33,342 nucleotides of DNA from Bifidobacterium pongonis (GTDB lineage Bacteria > Actinomycetota > Actinomycetes > Actinomycetales > Bifidobacteriaceae), in contig NZ_JAHBBE010000030.1 in the NCBI RefSeq assembly GCF_019331805.1, positions 1-33,342 on the forward strand, in the 5' to 3' direction. The translations under genes were made by a program, and so were the position numbers. The notes under the pieces were generated by a model. It saw nothing but the letters and a program-made list of their open reading frames with translations. It had not been told where the DNA came from and ran no database searches. Within the stretch, counting starts at the first letter, position 1; every line of letters begins with the position of its first letter. Below, piece after piece: positions 1-7,109 of the stretch.

Positions 1-349
1 TGGTGATCGGCGCCACGTCGAGGAAGATGCAGTCCATGTTGGCGTAGAAGTTGTCGCCGATGTACGTGTTGCAACCGTAATCGCAGTTGAACGGCGGTTC
101 GAGGAACGCGCCCTTGCCGAGCGAGCCGAATAGTTCGCGGAACAGCCTGTCGCGCTCCTCGAAGGCGTCGTATGTGGAGGTGTTGATGGCTTGCACGAGC
201 CTGCGTTTGCGCATATTCGCCTCGCGCTGCTGTGCGCTTTCCGCCACATACAGTTCGCCGGAGAGCATGCGCTCCCATTCGTCCTTGGCGGGCTGTGCGG
301 GCTGTGCCGGCTGTGCGGATTGTGCGGTGCTTGCGGTGGGTTCGGTCAT
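1..349 (-). CDS. Sugar O-acetyltransferase (maltose/galactoside acetyltransferase family), 3' part missing
   Basis: The first 116 codons of a gene that continues beyond base 1. The product resembles the maltose/galactoside/NodL O-acetyltransferases, which move an acetyl group from acetyl-CoA to a sugar hydroxyl in the cytoplasm. Visible family signs are an N-terminal helical part (EWERMLSGELYVAES), then FNCDYGCNTYIGDNFYANMD and IFLDVAPI, the entry to the left-handed beta-helix of hexapeptide repeats. The ATG at 349-347 is preceded by AAAGGAG at a good distance. Residues about 7-17 are Ala-Gln-Pro repeats encoded by 9-base tandem units. The active-site His and most of the hexapeptide domain lie outside the window, so the exact substrate is open. 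A LacI-type palindrome upstream suggests carbohydrate control. Confidence 0.85.
   Translation of the reverse strand, partial: MTEPTASTAQSAQPAQPAQPAKDEWERMLSGELYVAESAQQREANMRKRRLVQAINTSTYDAFEERDRLFRELFGSLGKGAFLEPPFNCDYGCNTYIGDNFYANMDCIFLDVAPIT
291..326. repeat. 9-bp tandem repeat inside the acetyltransferase gene
   Basis: Four successive 9-base units (GGCTGTGCG, GGCTGTGCC, GGCTGTGCG, GATTGTGCG) encode the Ala-Gln-Pro stretch near the N-terminus of the acetyltransferase. The unit length is a multiple of three, so changes in copy number would keep the frame. Confidence 0.75.
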
Positions 350-407
350 GATGATGCTCCTTTGCTGTCAGTACCGCCGCTGTCATCGTTTTCGGCGCCA
401 CTATTGC

Positions 408-423
408 CGTCAAACGTTTGACG
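408..423. promoter_or_regulatory. Perfect 16-bp palindromic operator, LacI-family type
   Basis: CGTCAAACGTTTGACG is a perfect palindrome with a central CG, the usual form of LacI/GalR-family operators. It lies between a -10-like TACAAT (439-444, minus strand) and the acetyltransferase start at 349. A transcript starting around 432 would therefore carry the operator just downstream of +1, a position that suits repression by road-block or promoter occlusion. No regulator gene is in the window. The operator is seen directly; the family assignment and the control mode are inferred. Confidence 0.7.
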
Positions 424-438
424 TGACTGTTTCCGACA

Positions 439-444
439 ATTGTA
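439..444 (-). promoter_or_regulatory. -10 box of the acetyltransferase gene
   Basis: TACAAT on the minus strand, about 90 bases upstream of the acetyltransferase ATG and 15 bases before the palindromic operator. No good -35 match is seen, so the promoter may depend on an activator or be weak. Confidence 0.4.
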
Positions 445-490
445 GCGCCTCGCCTAACAGGAACGCGCCAGCATCGTCACCCAATCGCAT

Positions 491-2602
491 TCACCGCCTG
501 CGCATACGGTAGGCCTTCCAGATCTCGCTGAGCTTGCGGCCATCGGATGTCCGCTTCCACACGTTCAGACCGGCGCTCGTGCCGCCGACCGCTCGCGCGG
601 CCGCGGTGGGCGTGGAGTATTCCTCGCCGTTCTCCATCCTGAACCTGCCTTCGGGCGTGACCGTCGCGACCCAGCGTTCGCCCTTGCGCGGGCGTTCCCA
701 CACCAGCGTTTCGCCCGCGACCAGCAGCCCGGCCTTGAGCACTTGGGCGATGGTCACGCGTTTCGCGTTCGGAGCGTCGGACGCGCTTTCGTGGGTCAGC
801 TGCTGTTCGTCGAGCACCGACAGGTCGACATGCCCCTCGTCGTAGCGGATGTTCCAGAATTCGGCGATCAGCCGTATCGTTTCGTCCTGGCGGCCGCGCA
901 GCGTTTCCGGCGTGCATTCGGCGATGCTGCCGAGCCGGTCCGTCAACGGGAAACGCCTCGAACTGGCGGACAGCAGCATACGATCACGTCGTTCCTCGAA
1001 CGTCTGCAGGGATTTCAGCTGATCCTCATGGGCTTGGGTGAGCACCAGATTGCCGATGCGGTCCGCCCAGAAATCACGCACGGATTCCGGCCAGGCGGCG
1101 AACGGCGAATCCTTGGCGACATGCTTGGGAATGATCGGCACGGCGTTCAGACTGCGCGGGCGCGTGATGCGGAATCCGGCCAGCTGCTCGTTCGCGCGGA
1201 TCAGCAGCAGACGGTTCATCCGCGCATTGGTCTGCAATTCGCCGCGCAGATGCGCCAACGCCGACCTGCGCTCGTCGTCGGTGATGAGGAAACCGCGGTT
1301 CTGCGGCATCGTGTAGCCGCGGTCGAGATACCTGACCGCGGAGGCGGCGCGCGTGCGTCGCGCCAGCGAGCTCTGCCGGTTCAACGCGTCGACGCCGGTC
1401 ACACGCTCCAACGCGGACAGAATCGCCCTGAGCCGCGTCTCATCATGCAGGCGCAACGGTTCGCGGTCCTTCCCGGCATCATCCGATCCGGCCGTATCGC
1501 TTCGCGCGCTATCCGTGAACACCTTGACCCCAGTATCGGCGAGATTGCCGATGGAATGCACCAGCGCCCACATGGCCACCGGCTTCCAATCGCCGGTGGG
1601 GTAGTCGTTGAGCAGCACGAGTTGCCTGACGATTGCGGCGGGAAGCATGGAATCGGTCGGATGGTCGAGGATACGCCACGCCATCGCATACGGCGCAAGC
1701 AGTTCGTCGACGAACGAGATGACGTTCTGCTCGCGGACGTACGGCATGAGCACGTCCGCGCGGAACTCCTCCAACAGCTGCGTGCAGACGGCCTTATGCG
1801 AGACGATGAGATGCAGGTCCGTGAAGAACTCCTCCAGGATCTGGGAGTCGTCGCCGATCGGATCCATGATGTCGTCCCATCGCGCGGCGTACACGTTCCG
1901 CGCCGCCGGCGACATCGCCGCGATCACCTTCGCCTTGAACACGTCGGATGCGGTCAGCGGCACGCCGCGCATGTTCATCACGTCGAAAATGCGATGGGCG
2001 CCGGCCAGATCGTCGGTGGTCACGATGACCAAGGTGACCTGATTGACCAGATACGAGGCGAAACGGTGGCGCTCGTCATCGTCGAGCTTGGCCAACTCGT
2101 CGAACACGCCGCGTGCGTTGAAGGCGATATTGCGCTGGGCGCGCGTCTCGTAATCGCTGTCGCGCAGATCGAACAGGCCCTCCAAGTCGCCTTCCTGCAC
2201 ATAATCGCGGAAGAACGCCGCGTCGCGGTCGCGCAGCCGCAGCCTCGGTTCGGCCTTGATGCCGCGCAGCTTGTTGCCCGGTTCGCGGATCAGCTCGTCG
2301 AGCTCCTGCAACAGCACCGGGTCGGTTTCCAACTCGCGCAGCACGGCGATGATGATTGACAGCGATATCAGACGCTGCTGGCCGTCGATCACCTGATACT
2401 TGGATTCACCATCGCGCACCAGGATCAACGACCCCAGAAAATACGGCGCATCCGCCGACGCCCCGGCATCCCGAAGATCGGAGACCAGCTGCAGGATATT
2501 CTCCGTCTGCCATGTATAGGCCCTCTGGAACGACGGAATCGCAAAACGGTAATCGGACATGAACACCCTGCTCAGGGGTTTCTCCGTTGCATTGATCGCC
2601 AT
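491..2602 (-). CDS. DUF262 + DUF1524 + RAMA-domain protein, GmrSD/type IV restriction-like
   Basis: A 703-residue cytoplasmic protein built like single-chain GmrSD type restriction proteins. The N-terminal DUF262 (ParB-like NTPase) domain shows IPSFQRAYTW at 22-31, DGQQRL at 73-78 and a FDVMNMRGVPLTASDVFKAK motif at 207-226. A DUF1524 (HNH nuclease-like) region covers about 440-590, with RIGNLVLT at 515-522. Residues about 614-699 look like a RAMA domain (TIAQVLKAGLLVAGETLVW ... RFRMENGEEYSTPTAAARAV), found with restriction and modification enzymes. The HNH motif appears altered: the usual E-H-I-L-P is VPIIP here, so nuclease activity is uncertain. The start at 2602 has GGAGGAG upstream. The next ATG upstream (2635) lies only 2 bases after the -10 box, so I rejected it. 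It stands alone with no methylase beside it. A role in defence against modified phage DNA is inferred. Confidence 0.85.
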   Translation of the reverse strand: MAINATEKPLSRVFMSDYRFAIPSFQRAYTWQTENILQLVSDLRDAGASADAPYFLGSLILVRDGESKYQVIDGQQRLISLSIIIAVLRELETDPVLLQELDELIREPGNKLRGIKAEPRLRLRDRDAAFFRDYVQEGDLEGLFDLRDSDYETRAQRNIAFNARGVFDELAKLDDDERHRFASYLVNQVTLVIVTTDDLAGAHRIFDVMNMRGVPLTASDVFKAKVIAAMSPAARNVYAARWDDIMDPIGDDSQILEEFFTDLHLIVSHKAVCTQLLEEFRADVLMPYVREQNVISFVDELLAPYAMAWRILDHPTDSMLPAAIVRQLVLLNDYPTGDWKPVAMWALVHSIGNLADTGVKVFTDSARSDTAGSDDAGKDREPLRLHDETRLRAILSALERVTGVDALNRQSSLARRTRAASAVRYLDRGYTMPQNRGFLITDDERRSALAHLRGELQTNARMNRLLLIRANEQLAGFRITRPRSLNAVPIIPKHVAKDSPFAAWPESVRDFWADRIGNLVLTQAHEDQLKSLQTFEERRDRMLLSASSRRFPLTDRLGSIAECTPETLRGRQDETIRLIAEFWNIRYDEGHVDLSVLDEQQLTHESASDAPNAKRVTIAQVLKAGLLVAGETLVWERPRKGERWVATVTPEGRFRMENGEEYSTPTAAARAVGGTSAGLNVWKRTSDGRKLSEIWKAYRMRRR

Positions 2603-2637
2603 GAATGTTCTCCTCCCCGGAACATGCACCCGCATTC

Positions 2638-2643
2638 ATTGTA
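2638..2643 (-). promoter_or_regulatory. -10 box of the DUF262 gene
   Basis: TACAAT on the minus strand, 35 bases upstream of the start codon at 2602, leaving a short leader that contains GGAGGAG. It follows the hairpin that ends the upstream two-component operon. Confidence 0.5.
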
Positions 2644-2662
2644 AACGGCGCGCAAAACAGCG

Positions 2663-2696
2663 GGGGTACCCCGTCGCGCCGCGCACGGGGTACCCC
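2663..2696 (-). terminator. Hairpin terminator of the two-component operon
   Basis: The arms 2663-2674 (GGGGTACCCCGT) and 2685-2696 (ACGGGGTACCCC) pair over 12 bp around a 10-base GC loop. On the minus strand the hairpin is followed after a few bases by TGTTTTG. It begins 6 bases past the response regulator stop and separates that operon from the DUF262 promoter. Each arm is also self-complementary (GGGGTACCCC). Confidence 0.75.
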
Positions 2697-2702
2697 GGGC
2701 GG

Positions 2703-3386
2703 CTATTGCAGCGGGGGAAGATCGGCACGCTCCACCAGACGCGCCATCTGCACCCTGCCCATGCACAGCCTGTCTCCGGCCGAGGAAAGATGCGATTTGA
2801 CCGTGCGCTCCGAAATGAACATGCGCTGCGCGATCTCCGCATTCGTGAACCCCTCCGCCGCGAGCAGCACCGCCTCGCGTTCGCGCTCCGGCAGCGCGTC
2901 GAGCATGTCACGCGCCTCGTCGCGTCTGGACTGCGGGCGCTGCCTGTTCAGATCGCCGATGAGCTGACGCTGACTGGCCGGATTGAACTGCGGGTCGCCA
3001 TCCACCACGCCGATCACACGGCGAATGATATCCTCCGGCGTGTCCGTCTTGGACACGAATCCTTCGGCGCCGGCTTCGACCGCACGTGCCACGGTATTGG
3101 TCGGGCTAAGCGAAGTGAGAATCAGCACATGCGGTGCGCGGGGGAGCGCCCGCAGCCGCTTGGTCGCCTCGATGCCGTCCATGCCGGGCATGGCGATATC
3201 CATAAGCACCACGTCGGGCTGTTCGCGCTCCGCATGGGCCAAGGCCAGCGCACCATCGGTCGACGTGGATACCACATCGATACGCCCATCGGAATAGTCG
3301 GTCAGAATCAGACGCATGGCCTGGCATATCATCGGATCGTCGTCGATGATGCTGACCGTAATCGTCCGTAGCCCTTCGTTCGTCAT
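2703..3386 (-). CDS. Response regulator, NarL/LuxR family
   Basis: A 227-residue two-component DNA-binding regulator. The receiver domain (about 9-125) has the acidic pocket IIDDDP, the phospho-acceptor Asp63 in VLMDIAMPGMDG and the conserved Lys113 in GFVSKTDT. The C-terminal LuxR-type helix-turn-helix covers about 165-215 (EREAVLLAAEGFTNAEIAQ then ISERTVKSHLS). I chose the ATG at 3386 because it overlaps the kinase stop codon as ATGA, typical of translational coupling; an in-frame start three codons earlier (3395) is possible. The target genes are not apparent, although adjacent membrane-protein genes are candidates. Confidence 0.93.
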   Translation of the reverse strand: MTNEGLRTITVSIIDDDPMICQAMRLILTDYSDGRIDVVSTSTDGALALAHAEREQPDVVLMDIAMPGMDGIEATKRLRALPRAPHVLILTSLSPTNTVARAVEAGAEGFVSKTDTPEDIIRRVIGVVDGDPQFNPASQRQLIGDLNRQRPQSRRDEARDMLDALPEREREAVLLAAEGFTNAEIAQRMFISERTVKSHLSSAGDRLCMGRVQMARLVERADLPPLQ

Positions 3387-4846
3387 TCGACCCATGGTAG
3401 TTGCACTACCAGATGGAAGACCCGCCGTTCGTCAAAACCGTATCTGCAGGTGCCGTTCGCTTTACGGACCCGTGCGAGCAGCCCCGCAAGACCGGCTCCG
3501 GAACGTTTACCGCCGTTTGCAGCGGTCCCGGTTTGACCGGCGGAAACGGCGTTGCCGACGGCGACGACGGTGTTGCCGTTACCTCTGCCACCGTTATTGC
3601 CGGCAGGCAGGGGATTGGAGACATGCACCAGCACACCCCGTTCCGGACCAGCGGTGACCTCCAGCGAGACGGGCGCTTCGGGCGCATGCCTACGTGCGTT
3701 GGTAAGCCCCTCCTGCACGGCGTGGTAGGCGATCGTGCCGATCCGATCATCCAACCGGCTCAACTGCTGGATGTCGATCCACGCATTGATCCGCATGCCC
3801 GCGGAACGGCAATCCGCAAGCAGCGCGTCAAGCGAATCGCGCGTCAACGACGCGTCATCGTCATAGGCAAGCTGGATGCGCGCCTGATCGGGGTGCCGAA
3901 GCATGTCGATCACGCTATGCGCCTCGTCGAGCGCACCCGCGGCCTGTTTGCGGATATCCTGCGTCTTACGCCTGATTGACTCGGACTGTTCGATGATGCC
4001 GCCGACATCATCACCCTCGCCGTTCTTACCGCCCGCATTATCGTCATCGCCACCGTTCAGACGCGACACCGACTGCTGCAGTTTCGTCGACTCGGCCTGC
4101 AAGGCGCTCGCATTAAGCGCCAGCAACGATAAGGAATGCGCCAACGTGTCGTGCGCTTCGGCCGCAATGGCGTCCGCAAGCTGCTGATTACTCAAATCGG
4201 TGTGCAGCGCCTTCGCCTCCTCCTCGGCCGCGCTCGCCTTCTCCTGGGCGGTACGTGCCGTGGCACGCGAACGGATGAACAGTCCGGCCAGCACCGCGAC
4301 CAGCGTGGCGAGCAAACCGACTACAATGGCGGTGATTGTGATGGTGGCTTCGGAAGCCAGTATCTGCACCGGGACCCCCGAATCACCGCCGGTATGCGGC
4401 TTGGCGAACAACTGATGCCAGAATGACGCATCCGGTTTACGCCGTGCGTCGCGAAGCTGCGCCCATACGGTTATGACGGCGGCTACGGAAATGGCACGCA
4501 GAGTGATACGCCGATCCGTGCGTCGCGCCAGTAATGAGGTGAGCGCCATGAGCACGATCAGCGAATCGAAGGGAAATGCGACGACAAGAAGGCAGGACAG
4601 CCAGAATACGGGTTCGGGATATTCGTTGCGTGCCACCAGGATGAATCCGGACAGAATCGCGACCAATGCGCCGAGTACGGTCCACAGGGTGCCGAGGGCG
4701 TCGTTCCCGTACTGTGCGTTGGCAAAAGCGTCATGGAGAAGACACATGAAGCCCGCACAGGGAATCATCACCAGCGTGCACCAGAGCTTGGTGCGCACCG
4801 GCACGTCCGTGTCCTCGCGTGCGATGTTCGGATTCGTATTGCTCAT
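3383..4846 (-). CDS. Membrane sensor histidine kinase, HisKA_3 (NarL-partner) type
   Basis: A 487-residue kinase of the partner regulator. The first 190 residues hold about five hydrophobic segments (near 22-40, 52-72, 80-105, 117-130, 168-191). A coiled coil leads to the dimerization/phosphorylation domain, with the phospho-acceptor His232 in AEAHDTLAHSLS. The ATPase part has the N box (QEGLTNARRHA, 378-388) and G box (RSGAGLAGLLARV). Two low-complexity Gly/Asn/Asp inserts stand out: 264-283 inside the helical domain and about 415-447 in the ATP-lid region. The ATG at 4846 follows TACATT by 6 bases with no clear Shine-Dalgarno, so the mRNA may be leaderless. A start 12 codons earlier (4882, after GAAAGG) is the alternative. 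The signal sensed is unknown. Confidence 0.9.
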   Translation of the reverse strand: MSNTNPNIAREDTDVPVRTKLWCTLVMIPCAGFMCLLHDAFANAQYGNDALGTLWTVLGALVAILSGFILVARNEYPEPVFWLSCLLVVAFPFDSLIVLMALTSLLARRTDRRITLRAISVAAVITVWAQLRDARRKPDASFWHQLFAKPHTGGDSGVPVQILASEATITITAIVVGLLATLVAVLAGLFIRSRATARTAQEKASAAEEEAKALHTDLSNQQLADAIAAEAHDTLAHSLSLLALNASALQAESTKLQQSVSRLNGGDDDNAGGKNGEGDDVGGIIEQSESIRRKTQDIRKQAAGALDEAHSVIDMLRHPDQARIQLAYDDDASLTRDSLDALLADCRSAGMRINAWIDIQQLSRLDDRIGTIAYHAVQEGLTNARRHAPEAPVSLEVTAGPERGVLVHVSNPLPAGNNGGRGNGNTVVAVGNAVSAGQTGTAANGGKRSGAGLAGLLARVRKANGTCRYGFDERRVFHLVVQLPWVE

Positions 4847-5026
4847 GCTACCAATGTATAGCCGGGCCGAAGCCCATGCCATTGTCCTTTCGGCGGCGGC
4901 CCGCATTGCACGAACAGGCAATCAGAACTGCACGCTCGTCCAATGGTGCGCTCGTTCGCCGCGTCATAGGCTCGAATCGACAACATTCAAGGAGACGAAA
5001 GGTCTTCCGGAGAAGAAGGAACGAAT

Positions 5027-5842
5027 ATGAGCGAAGCAAACGTCCCGCAGCAGCCCCAGCCGCCGATGCAGCCGGTCGGAGCACAGCCGCCCAGACAGAA
5101 TCAGAACTTTCAGGAGCAGCGCCCACCGCTGACCGTCACCGGCGTCGTCGGCGTGGTATTCGGCGCATTGGGTCTCGTCCTGAGTTTCATCCCGATCATC
5201 AACAATCTCGCCGCCATCCTCGGCTTGGTCGGCGCAGTGCTCGGTATTATCGCCATCGTCGGCACCTTCCGCGGCAAGAAGCACGGTAAGGCGTTGGCCA
5301 TCGTCGCCGTCGTGCTGTCGGTACTGGCCATCGTCATCACGCTGGCCATGCAGTCCGCCGCGAGCAAGGCCATCGACGACGCGATGGGCGTGTCCACCAG
5401 CCAGACGTCCGGCGATTCCTCATCGAAGAAGGATTCGACTGCAAAGAAGACCGAAAGCAAGGGCGAGCAGGATCTGGAAGGCGATCTCAAGACCATGCAC
5501 GTCAAGATTGTTTCCGCGGTTCGTAGCAGCAACGATTACGAGAACAACCCCACCGTGCTTGTCACCTACGAGTGGACCAACAATACCAAGAAGAACAACT
5601 CGTTCGCCTCGCTGGCCGATCCCAAGGTATTCCAGAACGGTTCCTCCCTCGACACCGCGATCTACACGGATGCCCCCGCTGGATATGATGCGAGCTCCTA
5701 CCTTGCCGAAGTGCAGCCCGGCGCAACCGCCACGGTGACGATCGGCTACGTGCTCAAGGACGATTCGGAGATCACCGTCGATATCACCGATTTCATGAGC
5801 ATGGACGACTCCACCAAAGTCAAGCACGTGTTCGCGCTGTAA
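5027..5842 (+). CDS. Membrane-anchored DUF5067 protein
   Basis: A 271-residue protein of unknown function. Residues 1-35 are Pro/Gln-rich and cytoplasmic. Two hydrophobic segments follow (about 37-62 and 65-110 in part), like DUF4190 proteins, with a short basic turn (RGKKHGKAL). A Ser/Lys-rich linker (about 122-148) leads to an extracellular DUF5067 domain (about 150-271) with MHVKIVSAVRSSNDYENNP, VTYEWTNNT and a C-terminal beta strand ending in KHVFAL. The fold of DUF5067 is immunoglobulin-like in known examples. GAAGGAACGAAT precedes the ATG. It is divergent from the two-component genes and might be one of their targets, but this is only a positional guess. Confidence 0.8.
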   Translation: MSEANVPQQPQPPMQPVGAQPPRQNQNFQEQRPPLTVTGVVGVVFGALGLVLSFIPIINNLAAILGLVGAVLGIIAIVGTFRGKKHGKALAIVAVVLSVLAIVITLAMQSAASKAIDDAMGVSTSQTSGDSSSKKDSTAKKTESKGEQDLEGDLKTMHVKIVSAVRSSNDYENNPTVLVTYEWTNNTKKNNSFASLADPKVFQNGSSLDTAIYTDAPAGYDASSYLAEVQPGATATVTIGYVLKDDSEITVDITDFMSMDDSTKVKHVFAL

Positions 5843-5864
5843 CTTCCGAGCCACGCCCGATCCG

Positions 5865-5902
5865 CGCCCGCCTGCCACACTTCCCTCCATGGCAGGCGGG
5901 CG
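5865..5902 (+). terminator. Hairpin after the DUF5067 gene
   Basis: A perfect 13-bp stem (5865-5877 with 5890-5902, CGCCCGCCTGCCA/TGGCAGGCGGGCG) and a 12-base loop, 22 bases after the stop codon. No U-tract follows, so it may end transcription weakly or protect the 3' end. Confidence 0.65.
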
Positions 5903-5953
5903 TCGCCGGTTGTGAAAGCTCCCGCATATTGAGGCTATTCCAAGGTTTTTGGG

Positions 5954-5959
5954 TACACT
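5954..5959 (+). promoter_or_regulatory. -10 box of the Bax inhibitor-1 family gene
   Basis: TACACT, with TTGAGG 19 bases upstream (5929-5934) as a possible -35. The expected start leaves a short leader with AAAAAGGAG before the ATG at 5991. It lies after the upstream hairpin, so the gene is probably independently transcribed. Confidence 0.45.
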
Positions 5960-5990
5960 GGTGAACTGTACGTACGAAAAAGGAGCGATC

Positions 5991-6854
5991 ATGGCTATCG
6001 GTCAGAACCCCCGCAACAATCTCGGCAATCCCCAATACAACACCGCCGACTACAACAACCAAATGCAGATGGACTACGGCCAGCCGGTCCAGCAGCAGGA
6101 CAACTACCAGTACAACCAGTACACGCAGGGCGGCTACGCCACCCCCACCGGCACCATGAGCGCCGAACGCCAGGAAGAATACGCGCGCGCCTACCATTCC
6201 TCCGTCACCCGCGCCTACGGTGAAATGACCATCGGCCTCATCGTCACCGCCGTCGTCGCCATCATCACCCAGATGACCAACCTGTACATGACGTTCATCC
6301 AAGCGACCGGCATCATCGGCGTATTCGCCCCGTTCGTCATCGAAATCGTGCTCGCCATCGTGCTCGGCGCCCGCATCACCAAGATGAAGACGACCACCGC
6401 GCGCGTCATGTTCTACATTTACTCCGCGCTCATGGGCTTCTCCCTGAGCATCATCTTCGCCGTCTACGATCTCGGGACCATCGGCATCGCGCTCGCCCTG
6501 TGCGCAGGCTTCTTCTTCGCCCTCACCATGCTCGGCATGACCACCAAGGTCGACCTCCTCAAGGCCGGCCCCATCCTGATGGTCGGACTGGTCGTCCTCA
6601 TCATCGCCGAAGCGATCCTCATGTTCGTCGCCCCCGGCCAGACCACCCTCATGCTCGTCTCCGCCATCGGCCTCGTCCTCTTCGCAGGCTTCACCGTCTA
6701 CGACGCCCAGCAGACCCGCGCCATCTTCGCCCAGTACTCCGGCCAGGACCCCGAGATGATCAAGAAGATCTCCATCCTCTGCGCCCTCAACCTGTACATC
6801 GACTTCGTGAACATGTTCCTGTATATCCTCCAGCTCCTCGGCAACAGGGACTGA
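5991..6854 (+). CDS. Bax inhibitor-1/YccA family integral membrane protein
   Basis: A 287-residue membrane protein of the BI-1 (UPF0005) family, whose bacterial members include pH-gated calcium leak channels. The role here is not known. The first 60 residues are Asn/Gln/Tyr-rich and soluble (GQNPRNNLGNPQYNT, QQQDNYQYNQYTQ). After RAYHSSVTRAYGEMTIGL come about seven hydrophobic segments between residues 75 and 285. The C-terminal part carries the family-like AGFTVYDAQQTRAIF and a final LNLYIDFVNMFLYILQLLG. The ATG at 5991 has AAAAAGGAG eight bases upstream and is preferred to an in-frame GTG-type start at 5949, which lies upstream of the predicted +1. The stop codon lies inside a 16-bp inverted repeat that begins a structured tail. 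Confidence 0.9.
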   Translation: MAIGQNPRNNLGNPQYNTADYNNQMQMDYGQPVQQQDNYQYNQYTQGGYATPTGTMSAERQEEYARAYHSSVTRAYGEMTIGLIVTAVVAIITQMTNLYMTFIQATGIIGVFAPFVIEIVLAIVLGARITKMKTTTARVMFYIYSALMGFSLSIIFAVYDLGTIGIALALCAGFFFALTMLGMTTKVDLLKAGPILMVGLVVLIIAEAILMFVAPGQTTLMLVSAIGLVLFAGFTVYDAQQTRAIFAQYSGQDPEMIKKISILCALNLYIDFVNMFLYILQLLGNRD

Positions 6855-6992
6855 ACAACAACGCAACGGAGCGTCCCCTGCGTTGCTCCGCGGTCGCGGT
6901 ATGCCAATACAGCTTCCCGCGGTGCGCCTTGGGGCCGCACGCGTTGCGTTGTTGTTCCGTGGGATTCGGGCAACGGAGCGTCCCCTGCGTTG
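6853..6992. repeat. Structured repeat element after the BI-1 gene
   Basis: Two kinds of repeat interlock here. A 16-bp perfect inverted repeat (6853-6868, GAACAACAACGCAACG, with 6942-6957) starts on the stop codon. A 23-base sequence occurs twice without change, at 6863-6885 and 6970-6992, sharing the core GGAGCGTCCCCTGCG. Each 23-mer can form a short hairpin (CAACG/CGTTG, extended by one pair in the first copy) displaying the same 12-base loop GAGCGTCCCCTG. The segment between adds more GC-rich self-complementary stretches. No credible gene is present. Confidence 0.8.
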
Positions 6993-7044
6993 TCGTTTCA
7001 TGGAAATGATGCAGCGCTAGGCATATAAGCCAAGTCTGTACAAT

Positions 7045-7077
7045 AAGGTCTGACCGTATTTCGGTCAGGCCTTTTTT
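7045..7077 (+). terminator. Rho-independent terminator before the EamA transporter
   Basis: A 12-bp stem (7045-7056 with 7062-7073, one G-U pair), a 5-base loop and six T at 7072-7077. This is the most classical terminator in the window. It closes either the BI-1 transcript with its repeat tail, or a small RNA starting in the 6993-7044 interval, where TATAAG (7024) and TACAAT (7039) occur. Confidence 0.9.
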
Positions 7078-7109
7078 GTTGGTTACGGATGCGTTTACGG
7101 TGGTGCCTT

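Noticed and set aside
743..2359. Long open frame opposite the DUF262 gene
   Set aside because: It mirrors the coding strand of a gene with clear domain motifs, is rich in Arg/His/Gln as expected for an antisense frame in G+C-rich DNA, and has no ribosome-binding site.
6863..6992. CRISPR-like repeats
   Set aside because: Only two copies of the 23-mer with one 84-base gap, no array and no cas genes.
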